Source of the DNA: Kappaphycus alvarezii
Lineage: Eukaryota > Rhodophyta > Florideophyceae > Gigartinales > Solieriaceae
Assembly (NCBI GenBank): GCA_002205965.3
Contig: NADL03000021.1
Location: 620,001 to 684,000 of the forward strand
Length of the DNA: 64,000 bases
Direction: 5' to 3'
The notes beneath the pieces were generated by a model. That model was not told the origin of the DNA. It saw nothing but the letters and a program-made list of their open reading frames with translations, and did no database searches. This document shows positions 43,201-53,469 of the stretch, one piece after another. Made by a program: the position numbers and the translations under genes. Within the stretch, counting starts at the first letter, position 1, and each line of letters opens with the position of its first letter.

Positions 43201-46176
43201 TTGATGACCAAGAAGATGCTAGAGGTGGTCTCGCTTTGCCTGAAAACTCTTGTCGCTCGAGGGTGCTGCCGGGAAGAAGGCACTAGCGGGGCACTGATAA
43301 AGCTCTATGTAAAATTTTTGTGCAACAGGTTACGACAGCTGGCATTCAAAAGGGAGAAATATATTCAGAGCTGCAGGAGTTCGAGGAGATCTCCGCAAAA
43401 TTCGGAACCCATGGCATCCTCTGCACCGGCTGACGAAAGCAATCATACCACCACACAGCTGACCTCGGAGGCAAACGGTGACGAAACTTCTCGCAACTCC
43501 GGAGGGAGATGGGATGATGTAGCCTTAATTCGACACGAACTTGCGCAGTGCTTTCAGTGCCTCTATCAGGTTCAGGAACTCGACTCCTCTGGAAGTGTTG
43601 GGAGCGAATTTCATGATGAAGATCGGTGGTTGGAGGATGGGTGTCGTGTTAGCCGTCATATTGGGCTGTCATATAGTTCTGGGGATCCCACTGGAGGTAT
43701 TGCAGCTATGGACACTGATGTCTGTAATAGCGTGTTTCTTTTCTACAGGAGGTCTATTTTTGAGGCCATTTGTTTACGTCGACGCGACGGAGGTCGAGCG
43801 AAACGACTGAGGGATGTCCTTTCACGTCTTGCCGAAAATCTGCCCGACGATGTTCCTGGGTTTCGAATGCTACCATTTCAGGTGCTAGACACAATTGTAA
43901 CTGATGTTTTAAAGAAAACTGGAAGCATATCGCGTGAAGCGACAGAGAGCATTTCGCGTCTTGAAGAAGCCTGGAATTCATGTCCAGTCGAGGAGGGTGG
44001 ACAAGATACTTCATTTAATAACCAGGCCCGAAACGCTCAGCTCGCAACTACGTTCTTTGAAGTTTTCGCCCTTCAGGCAATGGCCACGTTTTCGGCTCAT
44101 GATGCTGAGTACAAGAAGCACAAGACAGCTGAGCGACGAAAGAGACCCAAGGAAGTAGCTGAGCGCCTCTTTGCAGCATCTGGTGATTGCCTCGTTGCTC
44201 TTCGTTGCCGCCCTTGGAGTGTTGGAGCGTGGGTCTTACTAGGAAGGATTTTTGTTGAAATAGCTGATTTAGCCTTAGATGAACGCGAATTAAGCCTGTC
44301 ATCTTTCGGTTTGTACAGGTCAGATGAACTTGTTACGCTTGGAGATGGAGACGCCGTCGAGACTGTGTTTGGGAGAGCTGAAGCTTGTTTCGGATTTGCT
44401 GCTTCTTTATTGCAGCATCCTTGGGCAGCCAAGGCATCCAAGGGACAAACGGGTTTGAATTGGTCTCAAGTTTTGGGTTTGGCTTACAATGGCGAAGATG
44501 ATAGCATTACGGTTGGTATAGGTGACGATGGAGACCTGTTTGGACCACTTGGTATATCTAACGCTACCACGTCACGTGTAGTTCTGAAAGTCGAAAGTCA
44601 TCCGAGTGTTGGAAAGATTAGCGACGATCACCGACGTATAGCAGCCATTAGATTTGGGGAAACCGCGTTGACTGTACTGCGGCTTAGAGAGCTCCGCTAT
44701 TTTCATCTTCATTGGACTCAAGACAAGCACAACACCGAGTGCCTTTGCAACCGAAGAATCGCTTTGATGCTCATATTCTAGCGTTGGGGGATCAAGCTCT
44801 ACGTAAGCTCCGAGAGGGGCAATCGGCGCTTAGCAAAGTGTGCCAAGCAGTGTGCAGTAGCACAACTGCGGGAGAATCGGCTGCGAATGTTATCCATTTC
44901 GATTCCTCTGCTGCGGACAATGAGCAAAGGCATGACGACGTTGTTCAGCCCGACTGGCGTGTTGGGTACGTCGTAATTGAGAGACTCCAGTGGTATTTCT
45001 CAATGATGGAAGCTTCGTTGATGCGGAAATGCGGGAAGGCACCGGAGGAGTACATGCCTGTTTTCCAACGTGCACTCCACGAGAATAGAAAGCTTCGAGC
45101 GGATCTAAGACAGGCGGCCGATATTGAGCCTTTGTACAAGTTACACGCCTCGAGAATGAAGCTGTTACTCACTTTGAGAGAGGATCGCAGCCACCTCGAA
45201 ATGTTAACACTTCTGGAAAAGTACTCATTTACTGATATGGAGCCGCCGTGTGCGAGCAGAAATTGATGATGGGGGCGACAAAGAGCTCGAGGATGTTATA
45301 GCAGAGCGGAAGATTGCGATTGCTGAAGACATTCTGTTGGCTATGCAGTTCTGCCGCGATCCGAAGTCCGGCGTGCAGTATGCTGAGTATTACTTCAAGG
45401 CAACGTACTGTCGGGCACTGATTTTACACGATGTATTGAAAGACACACGCACGGCGCTCGAAGAGCTGGGAAAGCTTTTTAAGGTTGAGGCAGCAGCCAA
45501 GGTGCTCGATCAGGGCCCAGATGGCATACATAGGGGGTATTTCTACAAGATATGGAACTATCGAATAACTGACACAGGAGTTGAGCCAGCCTTGGAATCG
45601 GAACGAAAGCTTGTGCGGTGGAGAAGTAAGATCCTAGGGCTGTACGTTGATCTTTTGCGACGTAGCGGGGAATGGCGACTGTTGGCTGCAATCATTTATC
45701 GGCTAAAGAAGCGATCATCGGAGGATCTTCCGGTGGATGGGGCCCTTTTAGATGATCTAATCTTAGCGTATGCAATCACTTTGCGAACAGCTATTCTGAA
45801 CTCTGTAACGAAGGGTATCCTCACCAATACTGGTTTGTTCGAGTCCTCCTTCAGAAGAACATGGGATATATATGTAGAAACGTTGCGACTTGCGCAGGGT
45901 ATTAAGAGAGTACGGGTGAGCTTAAACCGGGAAGAGACGAATGAGACGGGTGGGGAAAGACTGGTACGGAGTGGCAGGCCTCGGTGCCTTCTAGCAATCC
46001 ATACTGCTCTGCGCTTGGAGCATGTGCGATGGAGCTCGGCGCAAAATGAAAGTGAGCCGGACGCCGAAAAGTTGACAGCCTTGCCTGTGGAGGGCAAAAT
46101 GAAAGAAGCAGACCAGTCAAGACGTATGGAATATGTGGACACATTGCGAGTGGCTGAGCAAGTGGCCGTTGGATGA
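40247..46176 (+). CDS. CABIN1/Hir3-like TPR protein (histone chaperone HIR complex), frame-interrupted
   Basis: This is the one host gene I recognise. CABIN1 (animals) and Hir3 (yeast) are the long TPR scaffold subunits of the HIR complex, which deposits histone H3.3/H3-H4 on chromatin in the nucleus. Start: ATG 40247 in the context ACCACAATG. TPR-like repeats lie at residues ~95-170: RNLAEVCYDMNLYAEAVDSY, VWVRAGKAATLCGRLHVARR, AFETALRLRPDHWLC. FTWxCL-like ELTWACLVDALRVCL follows near 40935. An acidic linker (41220-41480) leads to a basic EVRRSSRQRQQ segment near 41610, as in CABIN1. More helical repeats continue to the stop at 46174. Total ~1970 residues, near CABIN1 size. The reading frame moves six times: near 41165, 42350, 42750, 43030, 44740 and 45255. 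No convincing introns explain most of these, so it is either a sequence with base errors or a recent pseudogene. Confidence 0.75.
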
Positions 46177-46303
46177 CAAGATGACAAGGCTTTTGAACCG
46201 GAGGATATCTGATTACTCTGAGCCAGAAAGCCACGCGTGAGTGCGAGGCTGGTTTTCGCTCCTGTTTCAGGCATGAATTTATCTGTAATGAGGCGGCGCA
46301 TCG

Positions 46304-46309
46304 AATAAA
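46304..46309 (+). terminator. Candidate polyadenylation signal
   Basis: AATAAA lies 128 bp after the stop codon of the CABIN1/Hir3-like gene and is the first such hexamer downstream. Confidence 0.45.
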
Positions 46310-46920
46310 GGCATCTATTTGTTTCGTGGCACTATTTTCTCCGATGTCGCGCGGAACGTGGCCGTTAGGGCGATGGAGACCTATGGCAAGGTCCAAGCGG
46401 TGCTTGCCCAAAGGCACGCTGTCGCAAGCCGTATTGTAAAACGCAGCGCTTGCTGAACGACCTTGAGCCGGCTTTTATGGAAATTAGGAAGTACCACTGG
46501 TCACCATCTAATATACACCGGGCCACATCAGACCATGTCTTTCAAACTTTGAAGCACCCGACATTACCCCCATTTTTCTCCGTTAATAAAACGCTCGACG
46601 TGCTTATAGCAAACTATGGCTTTCGATTCCTTTTGGTGCCCTATCCCCCGCCTCTATTCTGTCCCTAGAAGACTTCATCCCGCGCCTCGCAGAGAAGCTT
46701 ACACAACCACAGAAGCGATCCGCAGACGTCTCTATCAGCGCATAAGTTGCACACTGTGGTCTTCTATTACAGATACTTAATGCAATAAAATTCATATTGC
46801 AATGGCGATTCTATCGCGAGCCCCACTGTACGTGCCTGATGTGGAACATTCGGTTAGTTTTTAGCCGCATAGTAAGACTTGCAGTGTACACGATAGTTAG
46901 TCATTAGAAGGCTTACGAAA
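46310..46920. other. Intergenic DNA with dispersed-repeat copy B
   Basis: Apart from the repeat at 46462-46578 I see no coding or RNA feature. A second AATAAA-like AATAAAATTC lies near 46785. Confidence 0.55.
46462..46578 (+). repeat. Dispersed repeat, copy B
   Basis: CTTGAGCCGGCTTTTATGG, GTACCACTGGTCACC and a final CACCCGACATTACCCCC tract align with 511-628. It lies 285 bp after the host gene's stop. Confidence 0.6.
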
Positions 46921-46924
46921 AAAA

Positions 46925-48035
46925 ATGAGTTCGGGTTTTCGACCGTTTTCCATTAAACGTATTACACCTGTAAGGTGTAAGACGGAAAGTACTAACTCAG
47001 CCATTTCATTTTTCAGTTGGAGAGGGTGCTTACGAAGTCGGAAACTTTAGCTGCCAGAATCATTTGGCGCCAGTTGTGTCACCGCCACCATTCTGACACA
47101 CCTCAAACCAAGGATGGCCTCGCTTACCAGATAATGCACCATCCCATGCAGAAACACCACTTGTGTTGTTACACCAGCGCTCACAACGACCGATTCAACT
47201 TCTACAGCATCCACTGCGAAAAAAAGAGACGTATTCGCTTCTCTAATGCGTGGGACATTCTGCTTCTCAAAGCAGTAAGAGCGGTTGACGCCCATCTTGC
47301 ACCGCACGGTGAAGCTCAAAATAGATTTGAAGAGGCTCTTAGCCTGTTCAAGTCATCCGTACCGGCTGGCTGCTTTGCAGCTATAGCGCAGCCGACTTGG
47401 AAAACGTTAAACGACGCTTTAAAAAGATAAAGGCGATCACCGCGAAGCGGTCAAAAGAATAGAATCGCCTCTGGTATATTGAAGTGAGGGGAGAGAGAGA
47501 CACTGCTGGATGATTTGATGTTGGAGGTTGACGAATGGGAGGAGGCAAAGAGAGCTGAACGTGATGAGAGGACGGAACTGGACACGCCTTCTGAAAGCTG
47601 GGGAGGATCTAAGGGCACGTGTGCTATCAAGACTTCGGCCGAGTGGTAGCTCGGATACTGGCGTAACGAGCAATGGTGGTGAAGAGAACGATTCTCCAAG
47701 ACTGCGAAAGAGGCAAAAGCGTGCGAATCCGCCAGACTCTGACGGAGAGGAGGTAACTTGATAAGCGAGCATATCAAGTCACGAAAGGAACTTGAGGAAA
47801 AACGTTGAATATAGAGGAAAGGCGGCTAGAATTGGAGGTCCAAAAAGAAGAACGAGAAGTGACTCGTTTGGAACATGCTCATGAGAATGAGGCTAAACGC
47901 ATCGCGGTGGATGAGAAACGGGTTGAGCTCGAAGAGCGTCGATTATCCATTGATAGTGAAGAGCGAAAAGGCGCTATTGCGGAGCGTAAGGAATTACTAT
48001 CCATCCTAGGAGCTCTAGTGAAAAAACTGCAGTAA
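46925..48035 (+). pseudogene. Harbinger-2 ORF1, SANT/Myb-like protein with a short intron
   Basis: Exon 1 would be ATG 46925 to 46969 (15 codons). A 47-nt intron (46970-47016) has GTAAGG donor, a perfect TACTAAC branch site and a TTTTTCAG acceptor; exon 2 then continues in phase from 47017. Exon 2 holds RFSNAWDILLLKAVRAVDAH, a SANT/Myb-like helix start, and TWKTLNDALKR. Further frames give LLDDLMLEVDEWEEAKRAER and a long coiled coil at 47805-48035 (rich in Glu, Arg, Lys; ends ELLSILGALVKKL). Frame changes occur near 47425, 47560 and 47790. It converges on the Harbinger-2 transposase. Confidence 0.7.
46970..47016 (+). other. Spliceosomal intron (predicted), 47 nt
   Basis: GTAAGG at 46970, TACTAAC at 46990-46996 and CAG at 47014-47016, with a pyrimidine-rich CATTTCATTTTT before the acceptor. 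Branch adenine to acceptor is about 21 nt. Removal joins two frames in phase 0. Confidence 0.7.
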
Positions 48036-48069
48036 GCTTCCTTTCTTCTTTCTCTGCTCACCACCTAGT

Positions 48070-48211
48070 CTGGCTAGGTACATGTCGACCTCGTTTTGAT
48101 CCGACTCGCTGTGCACGCCTACAGCGACGATAGCGGGAGCGTGTGATGCGTGGGAGCAGGGCGGAAGAAACACAACAATGTGGTTTACTGAACGGACATG
48201 TACCTAGCTAG
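48070..48211. repeat. Inverted repeat between convergent Harbinger-2 genes
   Basis: CTGGCTAGGTACATGTC (48070-48086) pairs with GACATGTACCTAGCTAG (48195-48211) at 16 of 17 positions. It sits between the stop of ORF1 and the end of the transposase, so it may act as a shared transcript end, or be a small MITE. Confidence 0.7.
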
Positions 48212-48885
48212 GCTTGTATCGAGCACAGAAAGTAGCTACTTGTCTGTCCACTTCCATGATGTAAACACACTCTAACGTTCAAAGCAAAGCGCTGGCTTTG
48301 TATAGCAAAGCAATAGGACTTTTTCTTAACGAAGAATTCGCTTGTAATCTTGTTTAGACATACTGCTTCAAGTCTTTGTAGGTCCACTCAACCACCTCAC
48401 GTATGGCACTCACTTCTCTATTGTAGAGCAGTTCCGGTTCGGTAGCAGAAGTGCGTTCAAAAGCCACCTGCAGCCATGCACGGAGTACATACGCCGCGTC
48501 TCCGTAAATGAAGTACTGTCTCCCACCTATAAGCAGAGAATATTGAAGATCGTTACCAATTCACCTTTTCGGTAAAGCGTCATGTCATGTCGCCAGCCGA
48601 CCTCAGGTCCATACACGATGAACATTAGCCCGTCTGGCGTTGTGATTGTCTGATATATAAGGCCGTGAAAACGCTTGTGTCCCGAGTAACATGCTCGCTG
48701 CGAAGCCCTATTACCTCTAGGTCTGCTCATTTGTCTTTTAGTGCAGTCTACAAAGCCAACACAGTTATCCAGCGGTGATCCCTTCTCATGGATAGCTCAT
48801 GCATACATTTCAGCCCTCTCCACAATCAGATCTGATCGAAAAATCTCTATAAGGTACCTTTGCCCTGAAATGAAGGTTTCAAATA

Positions 48886-51103
48886 CAGTAGAATCGCGAT
48901 AAGCGGAACGCACGCTACGCGGAACCACTCGCTACGCGGAACCATCCGTTAAGTGGAACAAAGAGCTGACTCCCGTTCGGAAATGAATGAAATTTTAATC
49001 GAAATTAAAGGGGGTTCCACTTCGCCTAACTGGAACCACACATAGCTTCAATTTTCTAATATTATAAATTTAATTATTAATAAAATACCCCTATATCGCT
49101 CGTTGACTTGAGCAAATCGTTGAAAATTAGGTAAGCTGGCATGCTTTCAATCAATCAAATCTATTAAGCGTGCACTGTACGAGACTGAAGAAAAACGGTC
49201 AGAATAGTCAAAGCTGCCAACGGCTAAAAACAGTGAAACAGTTTCCAAAATGGGGCCATTCTGTCGCCAGCTGGGACAATCGCAAAGATCCAGTTCATCA
49301 AAGAGCAATCATTTAAGACTTTCCTTACTGCCAACTCAGTAAAATTACCCTCATCTTTCTTATGACGCAATTCATCGTCTCCAAAACCCAAAATGCCCAA
49401 TGTTAAACTCACCATCCTTCAAAAAAAGAAAATCTGTGAGGAAAGGAATCGCAGGGCGAATCTCGGAGAGAACACGTCCAACAGAGCACTAGCAGCATGG
49501 GCTGAGACAACTTTCAAACTTCGCGATGTCCCCAGCAAAGCTGCAATGTCTCGAGTATTCTCTCAATCGCACGAACTGCTCAGGAGGGATGACAAACAAA
49601 TTTCTAAAAAGGTGAGAGACCGACGAGGCAAAATCATGCAGTCGAACAAGCTCTTTGCCTGGGTATGTGACCAGCACTCAGCGCGCATCAATATTAATGG
49701 TGAAATGATCCGTGCCAAGGCATCGAAGTTGCAAGAACTGGCCAACGTCCGGCTTGCTCCCGAGAATCGTCAAAGTTTGAAGTTTTGCCCTGGTTGGTTG
49801 GACAGGTTTAAGCGAAGATGGGGACTGCGTGTCTTCAGGTCTCATGGGAGTCTGGAGATGCGGATTTGAATGCAATGGAAGGGAACTACCGGGTATCAAG
49901 CGTCTACTGATGAGTTATGCACCGAAAGATATTTTCAATGCCGATGAATGCGGGCTTTTTTATTGCTTAGCTCCAGACACGACAACAGCACAGCAGCCAC
50001 TCCCAGGGCGGAAGAAGGCGAAACAGAGAATCACATTTATGCCCTGCCCAATGCCGATGGTACGGAAAAGATTGAGTTGATGGTAATTGGTAATTCGGTG
50101 CGCCCTCGTTGCTTTAATAAGAAAACTGGGAAGGATCTGGGATTTGATTATCATGCGAACAAGAAGGCATGATGACAGCTACCTTATTTTTCGAGTGGCT
50201 GAAACGTTTTGAGAGCTACATCGCTCGCACACCCGGTCGTAAAGTTGTGTTGCTAATTGACAACTGCAGTGCGCATGGGACTATGGAAAACATTCCTAAG
50301 CTTTCAAATGTTGTTGTTACATTTCTTCCCCCTAACTGCACATCTAGAGTGCAGCCTATGGATGCGGGATTATTGCGGCACTAAAACTTCGGTATCGTGG
50401 ACTTCAGATGGAACGTGCCCTAGATAACTGACGCCGAAGTTAAAGACATATACAAATTCAATGTTCTGGTGGCAATGCAGTGGTTCAAAAAGGCATGGAA
50501 TGATATCCCGGCTTCCCTTATTTGGAACTGTTGGAGGCATACTGGTTTGCTGGAAAGAGATGGAGAAGTCTCCACAGCATCCAGAGTGAAGAGAGTATAG
50601 ACGCTCGAGGGGAGCGTGATGTGTTTCAGGTCTAGAAGCTATTGTTGGCAATTTACAATCGGCCACATGTGTTTCACGAGTTTCTATTCAAGATCTGCTC
50701 AATCCAGATGGCGAGAATGACTATTGCACTAATTGGTTAATGATGAGTCTTTGGTTGGGTCTATTGTCGATGATGTCGGAGATAACAATATTCTAATGGA
50801 AGAAGATACTGAAGAGACCATTTTGCCAAGTGCAAAGGAGCAACTCAAGGCACTTGCATTTGCAAGCAGATTGCAGAAATGTCAGGGAGTGATGGAACTG
50901 CTGCTGTTTTGCAGTGGATTCTGAGGAATAAGAGTGCACTCAGCTCGCCAGAGTACCATTGATCAATTTTTCAATTCAAAGTGTGATATTTCAAATGATT
51001 GGACAGGGCTTGTGGAGTATGATAAATATCTTTAAGGGGAACCCCACGATAAGCGGAACGTTAGGTTTTCTCCCGAAGGATTCCGATTATCACGATTCTA
51101 CTG
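48886..51103 (+). mobile_element. pogo/Tigger (Tc1/mariner superfamily) DNA transposon
   Basis: Terminal inverted repeats start CAGTAGAATCGCGATAAGCG on the left and CAGTAGAATCGTGATAATCG on the right (two mismatches in the first 23 bases) and are flanked by TA at 48884-48885 and 51104-51105. Several GCGGAAC-containing motifs near both ends (48905, 48921, 48938, 51050) look like subterminal transposase-binding sites. The element is 2218 bp and has inserted into the Harbinger-2 transposase gene. Confidence 0.95.
49393..50620 (+). pseudogene. pogo-type transposase (CENP-B HTH + DDD)
   Basis: The first 158 codons carry a CENP-B/pogo N-terminal HTH (KLTILQKKKICEERNRRA, start ATG 49393) and a Tc5-type HTH ending LKFCPGWLDRFKRRWGL. 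The catalytic domain follows in shifted frames: FNADECGLFY (Asp at 49943), LLIDNCSAH (Asp at 50259) and SRVQPMDAG (Asp at 50361). The last two are 33 residues apart, as in pogo/Tigger DD-D enzymes. Frame changes lie near 49860, 49890, 50080 and 50160. All three Asp codons remain. A trailing acidic tail is readable at 50733-50925. Confidence 0.9.
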
Positions 51104-51750
51104 TACCTCCCAAAATACTTCCGACAAAGCGGAAGCTTGCATGCCAAAGACAGATTCAAGATCGCACCACGTGGTAGGGAAAGGTAGTTTTTTTAGAACT
51201 ATAAATGTAGCTGTGATATGATCACAGCGGTAAACAGATCGTGCCGTGACGCCAACGGTCCAAGAAAGAACCTTGCAGACTGTTTCCGATTTCGTCTCGT
51301 CGGAAACGGAAATTAGTTAGAGAATGCTCTTCGCTGTGCGCGTTGAGGCTAAACTGCGTAGTGCTGATGTGAAGTGAACGTTTGCAAATGCGATGTATGT
51401 CGCGTCCAGCGTGAGCAACTTTGCAACAGTTGTGCAGCAAAATATCATCTTCTGCGTCATTTGCAATAGCGAACATAAGTCGTCAGCGGCGGGATCGGAG
51501 TCGCTGTTTCGCCTTTCCAATGGCGTATTCCTTCTGATGCATGAATGTAGTACGCTAAAAGAGTCACACTGCTAACTCTTTCACAGTGATACTCATATTC
51601 GCTCTAGTTTGTGAAGTTTTGCACAGCGTAATCGAAATTCAGGAACACTTTTTGAAAAAATGAGTTTCAACACGTGTCTCATTTTCACTTGCCATGAGCA
51701 TTGAATTTTACTCCGTAAGCTCTCTATTGACGTAAAGTTTCTCTATCTAG

Positions 51751-51822
51751 TTGCAAGTTACGAAAATGTTGCAAGTTACGAAAATATTGAAAGTTACAAA
51801 AATATTGAAAGTTACAAAAATA
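51751..51822 (+). repeat. 18-bp tandem repeat x4
   Basis: Units TTGCAAGTTACGAAAATG, TTGCAAGTTACGAAAATA and twice TTGAAAGTTACAAAAATA follow without gaps. The multiple of three would give a repeating VTKILK peptide if translated, but no gene is evident. Confidence 0.95.
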
Positions 51823-51944
51823 TTGCGTGTTTTTGCAACTCGCGCCGTGTCGGCAGCCCTGTGGAGAGCCGGGTGGATTCTGGGATTCACAGCCCTGCGG
51901 ATGGGTTCTTGCTACTGTGCGGTTGCAAAAACCTACAGATGTAG

Positions 51945-51987
51945 CAATCCGAGTTGCACAAATAATATATTGTTGCAACTCGGATTG
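51945..51987. other. Perfect 14-bp inverted repeat
   Basis: CAATCCGAGTTGCA (51945-51958) and TGCAACTCGGATTG (51974-51987) are exact inverses around a 15-nt AT-rich loop. TTGCAAC also echoes the nearby 18-bp tandem repeat. Confidence 0.9.
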
Positions 51988-52085
51988 TTGCTCACCAATT
52001 TTTTTCGACGCAAGAAACAAGATTACCCCATGCCGAACACTTTGTACCAATTGCTGTATTTGATGCGCTTTGGAACATAGGCTAA

Positions 52086-52126
52086 CCTATTTTCAATCAT
52101 TAAAACACCCCAATTTTTCCCTCTGG
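52086..52126 (+). repeat. Dispersed repeat, partial copy D
   Basis: CACCCCAATTTTTCCCTC with preceding TTTTCAATCATTAAAA resembles the 3' part of the repeat at 511-628. Confidence 0.4.
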
Positions 52127-52161
52127 TAAATCGACGCGCTAGTTCAAAGGAGAATAAATTT

Positions 52162-52930
52162 TTGGCGGGAATCTTGCCACGCTGGCAAACACAGCGCCCA
52201 AGCAGAAAACTATCTGCCATTACCTCCTACCCAAAGTTGGCGCCTCAGATGCCAGCGTTTACATCTGCTGGGCGACCTCGGACGATGAACCTCTCGTCCG
52301 TGCACACTCGGAGGTCCTTTCTGTACCTTTCCCCTCTCATTCTCCCTTTTTCGAAAACAAACTCTATCGCCATGCCCACCAACACTCCTTTATCTCATTT
52401 TCATCCGCATGCGCTCCAAACAACCCCCGAAATGGTACGTGTATTTCTTCCTCCGTCACTACATCTCCAATCTGCCAGAAAAAGAGCCAAACTGCTGGGT
52501 GTGTCTGCAGGGAACGACGAGGATCTGGAGAACTTTACGTTGGAGTTGTATCAACAGAGCGCTGGAATGAAAGAAAAGGTGTGGAGAGAGAGAATGCTTC
52601 TACTTTTCTCTTCAAGGAAGCTGCGAACTTCCTCAACCAGCAGCCAAAGTTCCATGGAGCAACCAAACCTGGGCCTGAGTCATACATGTACTCCGGAGAG
52701 GTTCAGAGCCCTATTTTAAGAGCGAAATTGTCTCTTTCGTGGTGAAGAGTCTAGTGATGGGCCGCATGGCTTCACTTACGGGAGAGAGACGAAACAATAG
52801 GACAGGGAGCGTCCTCTTGGGGCAAAAAAGTGAAGATGCAGGAATTTTACGGAGACAAGAGGGCCAAAATTTAGACCGCGTTCGCCATTATGCTGAGAGA
52901 AATGGCCGAGGTGAGGAGGGACTTTAAGGG
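52162..52930 (+). pseudogene. Unrecognised coding-like remnant
   Basis: Open frames of 185 codons (52162-52719) and 62 codons (52739-52927) overlap others in which KEAANFLNQQPKFHGA and GRMASLTGERRNN are readable. GC content and codon flow look coding, but I recognise no domain. It may be gag-like or part of an unknown transposon gene. Confidence 0.3.
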
Positions 52931-53465
52931 GTCTGTAAAAAACGCCAAAGTTGCCATGCATACAGTGAGGATTTGAACCTCTCAGGAGTGCTATCGAACG
53001 GGTCAGAACTTTACCAGGATGTTCTGAAAGCGGAGATGACGCGTTTTCATACTAGGAGAAATAGAGTTTCGTACTAGGAGCAATACAGTTCCTTTAGACA
53101 AAGAGACTGGAACCAAAGACTGCGCGACAGAATCTGAGAAAGAGTTGGCACAGAGCGATGAAAGCGAATGCGAGAAGTTCGAGGAAGTTTCATAGCGTGT
53201 TGTAGGTCTAGAAATAAAGAGAAACCGGCAAAGTAGGATTATTTGTCGGGGTTCCGAGCCTCTCATGTGTCACCTTGCTCACCCTCTTGAAGGATTGAGT
53301 ATCTACAATGGTACCTTCTTGAGCTTCCCCTTCTAACTCTGGTTTCATAAACGTAATCTGCGCTACGTCGATTAGGCCGTGTCAACGCTCGTCGTTATCG
53401 CCGCCGCAGAAGCAAAACGCAGTCCTTTGGAACTCCCCTGGTCTAGTTCTATCCCAGATGGTTCA
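52931..53465. other. Stretch with nothing recognised
   Basis: Both strands were read; no protein similarity, RNA or terminal repeat was seen. Confidence 0.5.
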
Positions 53466-53469
53466 CTGC

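Larger units (their letters stand above)
48240..51480 (-). pseudogene. Harbinger-2 transposase, split by the pogo insertion
   Basis: The N-terminal part (51480-51106) reads SLTNFRFRRDEIG, then RCDLESVFGMQASALSEVFW. After the pogo element it continues from 48883 leftward: FISGQRYLIEIFRSDLI, CVGFVDCTKRQMSRP (first catalytic Asp), YSGHKRFHGLIYQTITTPDG, VGWRHDMTLYR, QYFIYGDAAYVLRAWLQ (second Asp) and AIREVVEWTYKDLKQ (Glu). Excising the pogo element with one TA restores the frame EVFWEVFET exactly. Other stops and shifts exist (for example near 48800). It belongs to a different subfamily from the element at 34545. Confidence 0.88.

Noticed and set aside
45696..46417. Long minus-strand frames over the end of the host gene
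   Set aside because: They are shadows of the plus-strand coding sequence and show no family similarity.
46907..51724. Possible TIRs of Harbinger-2 (GAAGGCTTACG near 46907 and CGTAAGCTCTC ending 51724)
   Set aside because: The left copy lies only 18 bp before the predicted ATG, the flanking triplets do not match (TTA versus TAT), and similarity is short.
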